NCBI GenBank assembly: GCA_017640265.1 | Contig: JAGFVZ010000051.1 | Span: forward strand, 1-5,766 | Length of the DNA: 5,766 bases | Reading direction: 5' to 3' | DNA from: Anoxypelagibacter denitrificans | GTDB lineage: Bacteria > Pseudomonadota > Alphaproteobacteria > Pelagibacterales > Pelagibacteraceae | Part shown: one piece after another, positions 1-5,766 of the stretch | How the letters are laid out: every line of letters begins with the position of its first letter | Numbering within the stretch: the stretch's first letter is position 1 | Notes under the pieces: model-generated | The model's database searches: none | Told to the model about the DNA's origin: nothing | What the model saw: the letters and a program-made list of their open reading frames with translations, nothing else | Made by a program: the position numbers and the translations under genes

Positions 1-578
1 TTATATTTTGAAATTACAAGTTTTCTACAAAAAGAAACGTCTTCACCATTTGTTTTATACTGATTTAAATACCCGCCAACGTTAGACCATGCTTCTTTGT
101 TTAATAAAGTATTAGATCCACTTACAGTATCTCCTAGATTTTCAATTATTTTATCACCAAAAGGATTCTGTATCCCGTGTATATGTCTCCACATATTGTA
201 GATATTTTTATCTTTGTATTTTTCAAACAATCTCCCTCCACAAATAGCGCTACCAAATTTTTTTTGAGTCTCATACAATTTCAATAACCACTTTTTTTCT
301 GGCTCAACATCTGCGTCAATAGAAGCTACCAATTGATGTTTTGATTTTGATATAGCTAAATTTCTAGAAAAGCCAAGACCTTGATTGGTTTTGTTCTTAA
401 TGATTTTTATTCTATTTTCATATTTTTTTAGTATTTCTTTAGTCTGGTCATTTGATCCGTCATCTATAATAATAATTTCATCAGCGCCCGGATCAAGTTG
501 TAGTGCGTTTTTTAAAACACTTTCAATTGTAGATTCTCCGTTGTATACAGGTATGTATAAAGAAATATTCAATTTCAT
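1..578 (-). CDS. Family 2 glycosyltransferase (GT-A fold), C-terminus beyond window
   Basis: This gene probably transfers a sugar from a nucleotide-sugar donor to a surface glycan, lipid or similar acceptor at the cytoplasmic face of the membrane; the actual substrate cannot be told. The visible 192 residues start at an ATG (576-578) with MKLNISLYIPVYNGE, the usual opening beta strand of GT2 enzymes. The nucleotide-binding IIIIDDGSNDQT lies at residues 35-46 (D39, D40). An NQGLGFSRN segment at 65-73 precedes the metal-binding DxD motif, SIDADVEP, with D88 and D90. A GED motif (E179, D180) near the visible end fits the acceptor-side catalytic acid of the family. No membrane segment is seen in this part. 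The frame is open to base 1, so the length and any C-terminal domain are unknown. It is divergent from nhaA across 14 bases and has no clear ribosome binding site. The family call is firm; the substrate is not assigned. Confidence 0.92.
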   Translation of the reverse strand, partial: MKLNISLYIPVYNGESTIESVLKNALQLDPGADEIIIIDDGSNDQTKEILKKYENRIKIIKNKTNQGLGFSRNLAISKSKHQLVASIDADVEPEKKWLLKLYETQKKFGSAICGGRLFEKYKDKNIYNMWRHIHGIQNPFGDKIIENLGDTVSGSNTLLNKEAWSNVGGYLNQYKTNGEDVSFCRKLVISKY

Positions 579-592
579 AAAAAAATATTAAA
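579..592. promoter_or_regulatory. 14-base A/T-only gap between divergent starts
   Basis: The glycosyltransferase ATG (minus) and the nhaA ATG (plus) are separated only by an A/T stretch. There is no room for a promoter in the gap and no GGAG-like site for either gene. Any promoter must therefore lie inside the opposite gene's first codons. A TATAAA-like -10 hexamer at 556-561 (plus strand) is possible for nhaA, but I could not pair it with a good -35, so no promoter is called. One or both mRNAs may have very short or no leaders. Confidence 0.3.
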
Positions 593-1771
593 ATGATACA
601 ATATATTTCTAAACCATTTAAGTGGTTTCTCAAATTAGAGGCTGCATCAGGCCTTGTTTTACTATTTGCTGCAGCTATAGCGTTAATAATTAGCAATAGC
701 GATTTAAGTACGTATTACGAAGATATTTTGAATACTTATTTTGGTATAGGTATTGGAAATTTCAAAATCAATTTAAGTGTTTTGCACTGGGTAAACGATG
801 TGCTAATGACAATTTTCTTTTTTTTGGTTACGTTAGAAATCAAAAGAGAATTTATACAAGGAGAACTATCAAAACCTAAACAAGCTCTTCTCCCCATCAT
901 TGCGGCTGTTGGTGGAATGTTGGTTCCGGCCTTAATTTACATTAGCATAAATTATACGAACCCAGTTACTCTTAATGGTTGGGCGATACCATCTGCTACG
1001 GACATTGCTTTTTCACTTGGCGTTTTATCATTACTTGGAAAAAGAGTGCCGATTTCTTTAAAAGTATTCCTTACTGCCCTTGCCATTATCGATGATTTGG
1101 GAGCTGTTATAATAATAGCTTTTTTTTACTCCGGAAAAATTCAATTTTTCTATTTGTTGTTGATGTTTCTTTGTATGATTGTTCTGACAGTATTTAATAA
1201 ATTAAACATTAAAAGTTTTTTCCCATATTTATTAGTCGGATTATTATTGTGGGAATTTACCCATTCTTCAGGAGTACACTCAACCATATCAGGCGTTTTG
1301 CTTGCTTTAACAATTCCACATAAAGGGAATAATAAAAATCATCGTCATTCCCTTTTGGTAAAATTAGAGCACGCAATATCTCCCTATGTTGCCTTTGGAA
1401 TTATGCCAATATTTGCATTTGCTAATGCCGGTGTTTCATTAGCGGGCATGAGCTTTGCTACGTTATTAAATCCTGTTCCTCTTGGAATAGTATGTGGTTT
1501 ATTTTTTGGAAAACAAATTGGAGTGTTTTTATTTTCATATTGTTCAATAAAATTAAAACTTGCCGAAATGCCAAATAATTCTGATTGGATAACTTTCTAT
1601 GGAGTTGGAATATTAACGGGTATAGGTTTTACCATGAGTTTATTTGTTGGAAATTTAGCTTTTGTTGATGCGGCACAACACCTTGATGGAGTAAAAATTG
1701 GTGTATTACTTGGATCGTTTCTATCATCCATTTTTGGTTATTTGCTAATATTTTTATATTCAAAAAAATGA
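593..1771 (+). CDS. nhaA: Na+/H+ antiporter NhaA
   Basis: NhaA is an inner-membrane electrogenic antiporter that expels Na+ (or Li+) in exchange for about two H+, controlling internal pH and sodium. The 392-residue product is full length (E. coli NhaA is 388) and aligns end to end from memory. Landmarks, with E. coli numbers in brackets: VND with D69 (D65), LEIKREF with E82 (E78), ATDIAFSLG with T136 and D137 (T132, D133, the unwound TM4), AIIDDLGA with D167 and D168 (the ion-binding D163, D164), SGVHS with H229 (H225, pH response), LEH with E259 and H260 (E252, H253), FGKQIG with K307 (K300), and a Gly-rich GVGILTGIGFTMS at 337-349. The expected multi-pass hydrophobic pattern is present. T80 stands where E. 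coli has Gly. The start is the ATG just before MIQYISKPF, matching the short cytoplasmic N-terminus of the family; no Shine-Dalgarno site is visible. The stop overlaps the next start as ATGA, so translational coupling is likely. Confidence 0.97.
   Translation: MIQYISKPFKWFLKLEAASGLVLLFAAAIALIISNSDLSTYYEDILNTYFGIGIGNFKINLSVLHWVNDVLMTIFFFLVTLEIKREFIQGELSKPKQALLPIIAAVGGMLVPALIYISINYTNPVTLNGWAIPSATDIAFSLGVLSLLGKRVPISLKVFLTALAIIDDLGAVIIIAFFYSGKIQFFYLLLMFLCMIVLTVFNKLNIKSFFPYLLVGLLLWEFTHSSGVHSTISGVLLALTIPHKGNNKNHRHSLLVKLEHAISPYVAFGIMPIFAFANAGVSLAGMSFATLLNPVPLGIVCGLFFGKQIGVFLFSYCSIKLKLAEMPNNSDWITFYGVGILTGIGFTMSLFVGNLAFVDAAQHLDGVKIGVLLGSFLSSIFGYLLIFLYSKK
611..628. repeat. Near-perfect 18-bp palindrome inside the nhaA start region
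   Basis: AAACCATTTAAGTGGTTT reads the same on both strands at 16 of 18 positions; the mismatch is one symmetric pair in the centre. It covers nhaA codons 7-12 and lies 33-50 bases upstream of the divergent glycosyltransferase start. That is where an operator or promoter element for the minus-strand gene could sit. It also encodes ordinary NhaA residues (KPFKWF), so it may be chance. Confidence 0.3.
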
Positions 1772-2116
1772 TTGATTCTAAAATTTTAGAGTTTGCTCAA
1801 GACATATCAAATTATGGGCTTAAAAATACTTCAAAAAATTTTGCATCTATAAAAAATAAAAAATGTGGAGATAAAATAAAAGTAGAACTTGAAGTAAAAA
1901 ATAAGATAATTAAAAATATGAGATACGAAACTGAGTCTTGCATTTTTTGCCAAGCATCAGCAAGTATTTTAGCTAAATACATAAAAAAAATAAAGTAAAA
2001 AATATAAAAATCTTATATCGTTTCAGAACTTTAAATTTCTCTTGTCTAAAAAATATTTAAGCAGAAAAGAATGTGTTATGTTACCCGTTGATGCTATTAA
2101 AAAAGCTATTAAATAG
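1768..2116 (+). pseudogene. IscU/NifU-type Fe-S scaffold-like gene, apparently frameshifted
   Basis: IscU/NifU N-terminal domain proteins hold a nascent Fe-S cluster on three cysteines and an aspartate before passing it to apo-proteins. The intact frame (1768-1998, 76 residues) contains the first half of such a protein: KKCGDKIKVELEV with C33 and D35, then RYETESCIFCQASASILAK with C58 and C61. It stops at TAA 1996-1998, far short of the roughly 115-150 residues expected. A different frame, open from 1994 to TAG 2114-2116, encodes ...YLSRKECVMLPVDAIKKAIK. This lines up with the C-terminal HCSILAEDAIKAAI of E. coli IscU, including the third cysteine. Loss of one base at 1992-1995, or two single-A changes in the flanking A runs, would join the halves into about 115 residues. 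The linker would still look short for the family. The ATG overlaps the nhaA stop (ATGA). The gene could be a decayed gene, a sequencing error, or a truncated but used protein. The family is fairly sure; function is uncertain. Confidence 0.75.
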
Positions 2117-2118
2117 CT
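2099..2118 (-). terminator. Possible intrinsic terminator of the holB-metG-tatD-MBL operon
   Basis: On the minus strand, AGCTAT-TTA-ATAGCT forms a 6-bp stem with a 3-base loop (2104-2118). It is followed directly by five T residues (2103 down to 2099), the order expected of an intrinsic terminator. It lies 26 bases beyond the stop of the hydrolase gene, the last gene of the operon. The stem is short and A/T-rich, so it is weak by E. coli standards. It overlaps the last codons of the frameshifted scaffold gene. Confidence 0.4.
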
Positions 2119-2127
2119 AATAGGAAA

Positions 2128-2156
2128 ATTGAAAATAATAATATTAAATTTTCAAT
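2128..2156. terminator. A/T-rich inverted repeat between convergent genes
   Basis: ATTGAAAAT (2128-2136) and ATTTTCAAT (2148-2156) are perfect 9-bp inverted arms around an 11-base loop in which AAT/ATT can pair again. TTTT follows on the minus strand (2127-2124), and ATCATTTT on the plus strand. The right arm includes the last codons of the minus-strand hydrolase. It could end transcription from either side, but the stem has only one G-C pair per arm, so support is modest. Confidence 0.3.
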
Positions 2157-2911
2157 ATCATTTTATCGTAAGCTGGAATAATATTTTTAGGTAAATTTTT
2201 CTTTAAAAAATTATAATCTAGATCGGTATGTAAATTTGTCAAAATTGTTTTTTTTGCTCTAATCAATTCACTAATCAATATTGCCTGTTCAAGATTAAAA
2301 TGTGATGGATGAGGATTAATTTTTAAACAATCAAGTATTAGCAACTTCAAACCTCTTAATTTTTTAAAAGATTCTCCACTAATTTGACTGCAGTCACTAA
2401 TATAAGCAGTTTTGTTAAATAAATAAACGGTAGATGTCGTTTTACCGTGTTCTACTTCGAAGGAAGTGAATAAAATTTTATTTTTGTTCTTAGATAATGT
2501 AAACTTTTTACTAATTAAATTCCCTTTTATAATAGGTGCGTATCCTTGGCCGCCAAAAAAACAATAATCATATTTTTTTCTTAATACTCTTAAAGTTTTT
2601 GAACTTGCATAAATATCAACTTTTTTTTTATTTTTCCAAAAAAAAGGTCTTAGTTCAAATATCCCACTAGTCTGATCAGAGTGTTCATGGGTATATAAAA
2701 CATAATCTATATTTTTAATTTTATTATCAAGAATTTGCTTTTTGATATCTGGGCTGCTGTCTATTAAAATGGATAGATCTCCCTTTTGTATAAAAGCAGA
2801 GCAACGCGTTCTAATATTAAATTTATTTTTTCTATCGCATTTTCCCCAATTGTTCGTTATCCACGGAGATCCTACTGAGCTTCCACAGCCCAAAATAATT
2901 AATTTTGTCAT
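2144..2911 (-). CDS. MBL-fold metallo-hydrolase, PhnP-like
   Basis: This is a metallo-beta-lactamase-fold hydrolase of the PhnP-like group, probably a cytoplasmic phosphodiesterase; its substrate is unknown. The 255 residues are full length. The N-terminus LIILGCGSSVGSP (residues 4-16), followed by WGKCDRKN and IRTRCS (33-38), is the usual opening of this group. The metal motif is THEHSDQ with H75, H77, D79 and Q80; the canonical HxHxDH has His where Q80 stands. Other ligand candidates are H155 (EVEHG), D173 (YISDC) and H228 (TNLHTDLDY). HPSHFNLEQA at 201-210 is also typical of the family. There is no signal peptide. The ATG overlaps the tatD stop as ATGA, so it is the last gene of the holB-metG-tatD operon, a common alphaproteobacterial arrangement. 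It is unlikely to be phnP itself, since no phosphonate genes are nearby. Whether Q80 alters activity or is normal in this subfamily cannot be decided here. Confidence 0.9.
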   Translation of the reverse strand: MTKLIILGCGSSVGSPWITNNWGKCDRKNKFNIRTRCSAFIQKGDLSILIDSSPDIKKQILDNKIKNIDYVLYTHEHSDQTSGIFELRPFFWKNKKKVDIYASSKTLRVLRKKYDYCFFGGQGYAPIIKGNLISKKFTLSKNKNKILFTSFEVEHGKTTSTVYLFNKTAYISDCSQISGESFKKLRGLKLLILDCLKINPHPSHFNLEQAILISELIRAKKTILTNLHTDLDYNFLKKNLPKNIIPAYDKMILKI

Positions 2912-3687
2912 AAATTACTTAAATTAAATAGTTTAGAAAAATTATGACCGGTAAATGACGCAACAGACTTCTCTGTTTCTTTTTTAATTTTAGCAATATA
3001 TTTAAGTGTGTGAATTATATGGCTAGGTTCATTTGTTTTTCCTCTGAGCGGCTCGGGGGATAAATATGGGGAATCAGTCTCTATTAAAATTTTATTATTT
3101 GGGATGGATTGAAACGTCTCAGTTAATTCATTAGCTTTTTTAAAAGTAATAATGCCACTAGCAGAAAAATAACATCCGATATCTAAAAGTTTGTGAGCAA
3201 ATTCTTTACTACCAGTAAAACAATGCATTAAAATTTTAAAACTTTTATTTTTTACTTCGCTTGACAAAATATCAACTATATCATCTTCTGCGGATCTAGA
3301 GTGAACAATTAAAGTTTTAGATGTTTCTTGACTGGCATGAATATGTTTTAAAAAACATTTTTTCTGTAATTTACCATCTGAATGATTGTAATAAAAATCA
3401 AGTCCGGTTTCACCAATTCCTATAATTTTGTTATTTTTTAAAAGATTCTCTTTAATATTATCAATAGTCAAATCAATATAGTCTTTTGCTTCATGAGGGT
3501 GGATTCCATAGGTTCCAAAAACGTTTTTATATTTTTTTAAAATATTTAATATTTTTTCAAAACTTTCATCTTCGGTGCAGATTGTTAAAAAATATTTTAC
3601 ACCACTTTTTTCTGCTCTTGCCAAAACTTTATCTAGGTCGGTATTTAAAGGGGGATAATCTAAATGACAATGAGAATCAATTATCAT
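2908..3687 (-). CDS. tatD: TatD family metal-dependent hydrolase / DNase
   Basis: TatD-family proteins are cytoplasmic metal-dependent TIM-barrel hydrolases, with 3'-5' exonuclease activity shown for E. coli TatD; the role of paralogs such as YcfH is less clear. The product is 259 residues, the usual length. With the ATG at 3685-3687 as residue 1, the metal ligands are H6 and H8 (IDSHCHLD), E93 (IGETGLDFYY), H129 (IVHSR), H155 (LMHCFTG) and D205 (IETDSPYL). GIHPH lies at 61-65 and LRGKTNEPSHI near 214-224; all are family signatures. A TTG two codons upstream is also in frame. I prefer the ATG because family members start directly before IDSHCHLD and because AAGA sits about 9 bases ahead. The start overlaps the metG stop by 11 bases, and the stop overlaps the next gene by ATGA. 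Placement after metG is conserved in many bacteria. I cannot tell TatD from the YcfH/YjjV paralogs by sequence alone. Confidence 0.95.
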   Translation of the reverse strand: MIIDSHCHLDYPPLNTDLDKVLARAEKSGVKYFLTICTEDESFEKILNILKKYKNVFGTYGIHPHEAKDYIDLTIDNIKENLLKNNKIIGIGETGLDFYYNHSDGKLQKKCFLKHIHASQETSKTLIVHSRSAEDDIVDILSSEVKNKSFKILMHCFTGSKEFAHKLLDIGCYFSASGIITFKKANELTETFQSIPNNKILIETDSPYLSPEPLRGKTNEPSHIIHTLKYIAKIKKETEKSVASFTGHNFSKLFNLSNL

Positions 3688-5221
3688 TTTCAATTTTCTT
3701 GAATAAAATATTTGCTTTTTTAATAATATTTCCAGGTTTCAAAAATTTTAGATTTGCTATTTTACTTATAACTCTATCTTCTTTCTTTATTCCTAATATA
3801 TCTAAAGCTTTGTTTGTTGAATCGGGTATGATTGGGTGCAATAATATGCTGATAGATCTAATCTGATTTAAAATATTATACAAAACTGTATTCATTCTTT
3901 CCAGGTTAGTTTTTTTAAGAGACCACGGCTCTAAATCGTTAAAATATTTATTGGCGTTAAAAGAAAAATTGATTAGCTCCTTTATATATAAATTTAAATC
4001 TTGATTATCCATTAATTTTTTTAAATTCGGTATTTGTTTAATTATTTCATTTGATAATTGCGTATCTTCGCTTTGAAATTTTCCGAATGATGGAATTTTT
4101 GAATTACAATTTTTGTTAACAAAAGAAAATACTCGCTGACACAAGTTTCCATAATTATTCGCTAGATCGTTGTTGATGCAATTTGTAAGACTTTCCAATG
4201 AAATATTACCGTCGTTACCTAATGAAACTTCCTTGGCCAGATAGTATCTTAATTGATCAATTCCATAATTTTTAATTATTGCAATAGGATCCAAAATATT
4301 TCCTAGAGATTTTGACATTTTTTTTTCATCAGAAAGTATCCAGCCATGTCCATAAACTCTTTGGGGTGGGGAAACTTTAGCCGCCATCAGAAAAGCAGGC
4401 CAATATATAGCGTGAAATCTTAAAATGTCTTTACCAATAATATGTACAGTTGCTGGCCAAAATCTTTTATATTTTTTATCTTCTGTGTTTGGAAAATTTA
4501 AAGCGCTTAAATAGTTTGTTAATGCATCTAACCAAACATAAATTACGTGTTTTGAATTTTTTGGTACAGGAATGCCCCATGAAAAAGATGTACGGCTTAC
4601 AGATAAATCCTTTAAACCTTTTTTTACAAATTGAACCACTTCATTTCTTCTCGAAAGAGGTAAAATAAACTTTGGATTGTCTGTGTAAAATTTTAATAAT
4701 TTATCCTGCCAACCTGATAATTTAAAAAAATATGACTCCTCCTCTACCCACTCAACTTTTGAACCGGAGATTTTAGCGCATTTGATATTATCTTTTGTTT
4801 CTATTTCATCTTCATCATAATAAGCTTCGTCTGAAACAGAATACCAGCCGTTATATTTTGATAAATAAATATCTTTGGATTTTACTAATCTATTCCATAT
4901 TTCTTCAACAGCCTTGTAATGTCTTTTTTCTGTAGTTCGAATAAAATCATCGTTTGATAAATTTAATGTTTTGGTCAAATCTTTAAACGTTAAAGATAAT
5001 TCATCACAAAATAATTTAATATCTTTTGATTTTTTTTCAGCCTCTCTCTGCATTTTCAAGCCATGTTCATCTGTGCCCGTAAGAAACATAACGCTATATT
5101 CATCTATTCTTTTAAATCTGGCAAAAATGTCTGCAATTATACTTGAGTAAGCATGGCCCATATGTGGTCTGCCAGAAGGATAATAAATTGGAGTGGTGAT
5201 GTAAAAATTTTTACTGAACAT
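3677..5221 (-). CDS. metG: Methionyl-tRNA synthetase
   Basis: MetG charges tRNA-Met and initiator tRNA with methionine using ATP, in the cytoplasm; it is a class I synthetase and essential. The 514-residue protein is complete. The Rossmann catalytic domain begins with YITTPIYYPSGRPHMGH, where HMGH (20-23) is the HIGH motif. LTGTDEHG follows at 47-54, a connective insertion spans about 120-165, YVWLDALTNYLSAL is at 228-241, IGKDILRFHAIYWPAF at 262-277, and the KMSKS loop is at 301-305. The helical anticodon-binding domain follows from about 345, with NNDLANNYGNL and EPW (431-433). There is no C-terminal EMAP/Trbp111 tRNA-binding domain, and the insertion has a single Cys (C148) rather than the CxxC knuckles of E. 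coli. Both traits fit the short, zinc-knuckle-lacking type I associate with alphaproteobacteria. It overlaps holB upstream and tatD downstream by 11 bases each, which suggests coupled translation in one operon. Confidence 0.98.
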   Translation of the reverse strand: MFSKNFYITTPIYYPSGRPHMGHAYSSIIADIFARFKRIDEYSVMFLTGTDEHGLKMQREAEKKSKDIKLFCDELSLTFKDLTKTLNLSNDDFIRTTEKRHYKAVEEIWNRLVKSKDIYLSKYNGWYSVSDEAYYDEDEIETKDNIKCAKISGSKVEWVEEESYFFKLSGWQDKLLKFYTDNPKFILPLSRRNEVVQFVKKGLKDLSVSRTSFSWGIPVPKNSKHVIYVWLDALTNYLSALNFPNTEDKKYKRFWPATVHIIGKDILRFHAIYWPAFLMAAKVSPPQRVYGHGWILSDEKKMSKSLGNILDPIAIIKNYGIDQLRYYLAKEVSLGNDGNISLESLTNCINNDLANNYGNLCQRVFSFVNKNCNSKIPSFGKFQSEDTQLSNEIIKQIPNLKKLMDNQDLNLYIKELINFSFNANKYFNDLEPWSLKKTNLERMNTVLYNILNQIRSISILLHPIIPDSTNKALDILGIKKEDRVISKIANLKFLKPGNIIKKANILFKKIENDN

Positions 5222-5766
5222 AATCAGGATGCGTTTTAAAATATTGTAAAACAGAAGTGTTGCTTAGATTAAAGTTACGACATTGATTTAATAAATTAAG
5301 AATGTCATTTTTAGTATCAATAGCTTGCACAACTTTTATATTGTCTCTTTTTAAAATTTTAGAAAATTGAATATCTAACAAAAATTTAATACAATCTAAG
5401 CAAAGATCGTCTTTAGTTTTTCTATAAGAGTCTAGAAGAATAACTGCCATATCATAAAAAGGAGCATCTTGTTCAATTTTTAATTTCCTTAAATATTCAG
5501 AAAATTTAATTAACATTCCTGGAGTAGTATATCTTTTAAAATTATGTGAAAAGTGCGATTTTATATTTAAAACTTTTAGTAAATTGTTGAAAACTTCTTC
5601 TTGTTTCTTATAATCTAAGAATATTTTTGTCTCTAACGATCTCGATTTTAACGTTTCAATAATTTTACTTTTTTTATTATTAATGAGAATAAAAAAATCA
5701 AAAGTGGATGGATTCTCAATAAATTTTAGAAGAGCGTTTGCGGTGTTTATATTTAATAATTCAACA
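5211..5766 (-). CDS. holB: DNA polymerase III delta' subunit, N-terminus beyond window
   Basis: The delta' subunit is part of the clamp loader that opens and places the sliding clamp on primed DNA. The last 184 residues are visible, with the frame open to the right edge. Numbering from the first complete codon, NTANALLKFIENP at 7-19 matches the family's aNALLKtLEEP segment. FFILINNKKSKIIETLKSRS at 24-43 matches sensor 1 and the SRC motif, here SRS (41-43, bases 5637-5645). The rest is a poorly conserved helical C-terminal region ending LQYFKTHPDYVQ. The nucleotide-binding N-terminus and any zinc module lie outside the window. An internal ATG at 5514-5516 is not the start, because the conserved AAA+ residues precede it. 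Its stop overlaps the metG start by 11 bases. The holB-metG-tatD order supports the call over DnaX, which has a P-loop paralogous region but a different context. Confidence 0.9.
   Translation of the reverse strand, partial: VELLNINTANALLKFIENPSTFDFFILINNKKSKIIETLKSRSLETKIFLDYKKQEEVFNNLLKVLNIKSHFSHNFKRYTTPGMLIKFSEYLRKLKIEQDAPFYDMAVILLDSYRKTKDDLCLDCIKFLLDIQFSKILKRDNIKVVQAIDTKNDILNLLNQCRNFNLSNTSVLQYFKTHPDYVQ

Noticed and set aside
541..571. A sigma-70 promoter for nhaA (TTGTAT at 541-546 with an A/T-rich -10)
   Set aside because: No -10 hexamer with good match lies at 16-18 bases spacing. In DNA this A/T-rich such matches are expected by chance.
385..591. Plus-strand 68-residue open frame before nhaA
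   Set aside because: It is antisense to the clearly conserved glycosyltransferase codons (DDGS and the N-terminal strand), and its residues resemble no known protein.
1983..1990. Programmed slippage on the A8 run producing a full-length scaffold protein
   Set aside because: A net change of -1 or +2 at this run meets TAA at 1991-1993 at once, so slippage here alone cannot give the joined product.
2742..2927. Plus-strand 61-residue open frame
   Set aside because: It lies antisense to the N-terminus of the MBL hydrolase, whose family motifs occupy this stretch.
3688..3693. TTG at 3691-3693 as the tatD start
   Set aside because: The ATG at 3685-3687 places the start directly before IDSHCHLD as in the family and has better spacing from the AAGA purine stretch.
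3486..3866. Plus-strand 126-residue open frame
   Set aside because: It is antisense to tatD and metG, with Phe/Leu-rich content typical of the complement of A-rich codons.
4450..4668. Plus-strand 72-residue open frame
   Set aside because: It is antisense to the metG catalytic domain around YVWLDALTNYL.
5211..5516. A short 101-residue gene starting at the ATG 5514-5516
   Set aside because: The same frame stays open to the window edge and encodes conserved HolB residues upstream, so this Met is internal.
1..5766. tRNA, rRNA, CRISPR array, insertion sequence or riboswitch
   Set aside because: No tandem direct repeats with spacers, terminal inverted repeats with a transposase, or recognisable RNA-gene cores were seen, and almost all bases are covered by conserved genes.

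Overview
The window is strongly A+T-rich (roughly 70% by eye), tightly packed, and almost without Shine-Dalgarno-like sites or intergenic DNA. The minus-strand gene order holB-metG-tatD-metallo-beta-lactamase hydrolase is a classic alphaproteobacterial cluster. Together with the base composition this suggests a streamlined marine alphaproteobacterium of the SAR11 (Pelagibacterales) kind. That assignment is inference from gene order and composition, not from a marker-gene comparison.

Layout. (1) 1-578, minus: the N-terminal 192 residues of a family-2 glycosyltransferase that runs off the left edge. (2) 593-1771, plus: a complete NhaA Na+/H+ antiporter, divergent from the glycosyltransferase with only 14 bases between the two starts. 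(3) 1768-2116, plus: an IscU/NifU-type Fe-S scaffold-like gene that overlaps nhaA by ATGA. It is interrupted: the 76-residue reading frame stops at 1996-1998, but its missing C-terminal motif, with the third family cysteine, follows in another frame and ends at 2116. (4) 2099-2156: two small A/T-rich inverted repeats at the point where the plus and minus transcripts converge. (5) 2144-5766, minus, transcribed right to left: holB (5' end off the window), metG, tatD and a PhnP-like MBL-fold hydrolase, chained by overlaps of 11, 11 and 4 bases and so probably one operon.

The minus-strand operon is housekeeping: the clamp-loader delta' subunit, methionyl-tRNA synthetase, a TatD-family nuclease and an MBL phosphodiesterase-like enzyme. 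The plus-strand pair joins ion homeostasis to a Fe-S scaffold relative, probably as a co-transcribed unit.

I see no undescribed multi-gene system, mobile element, CRISPR array or RNA gene. The observation most worth following is the broken or unusually short Fe-S scaffold gene. Lesser ones are a His-to-Gln change in the MBL metal motif and an SRC-to-SRS change in HolB.
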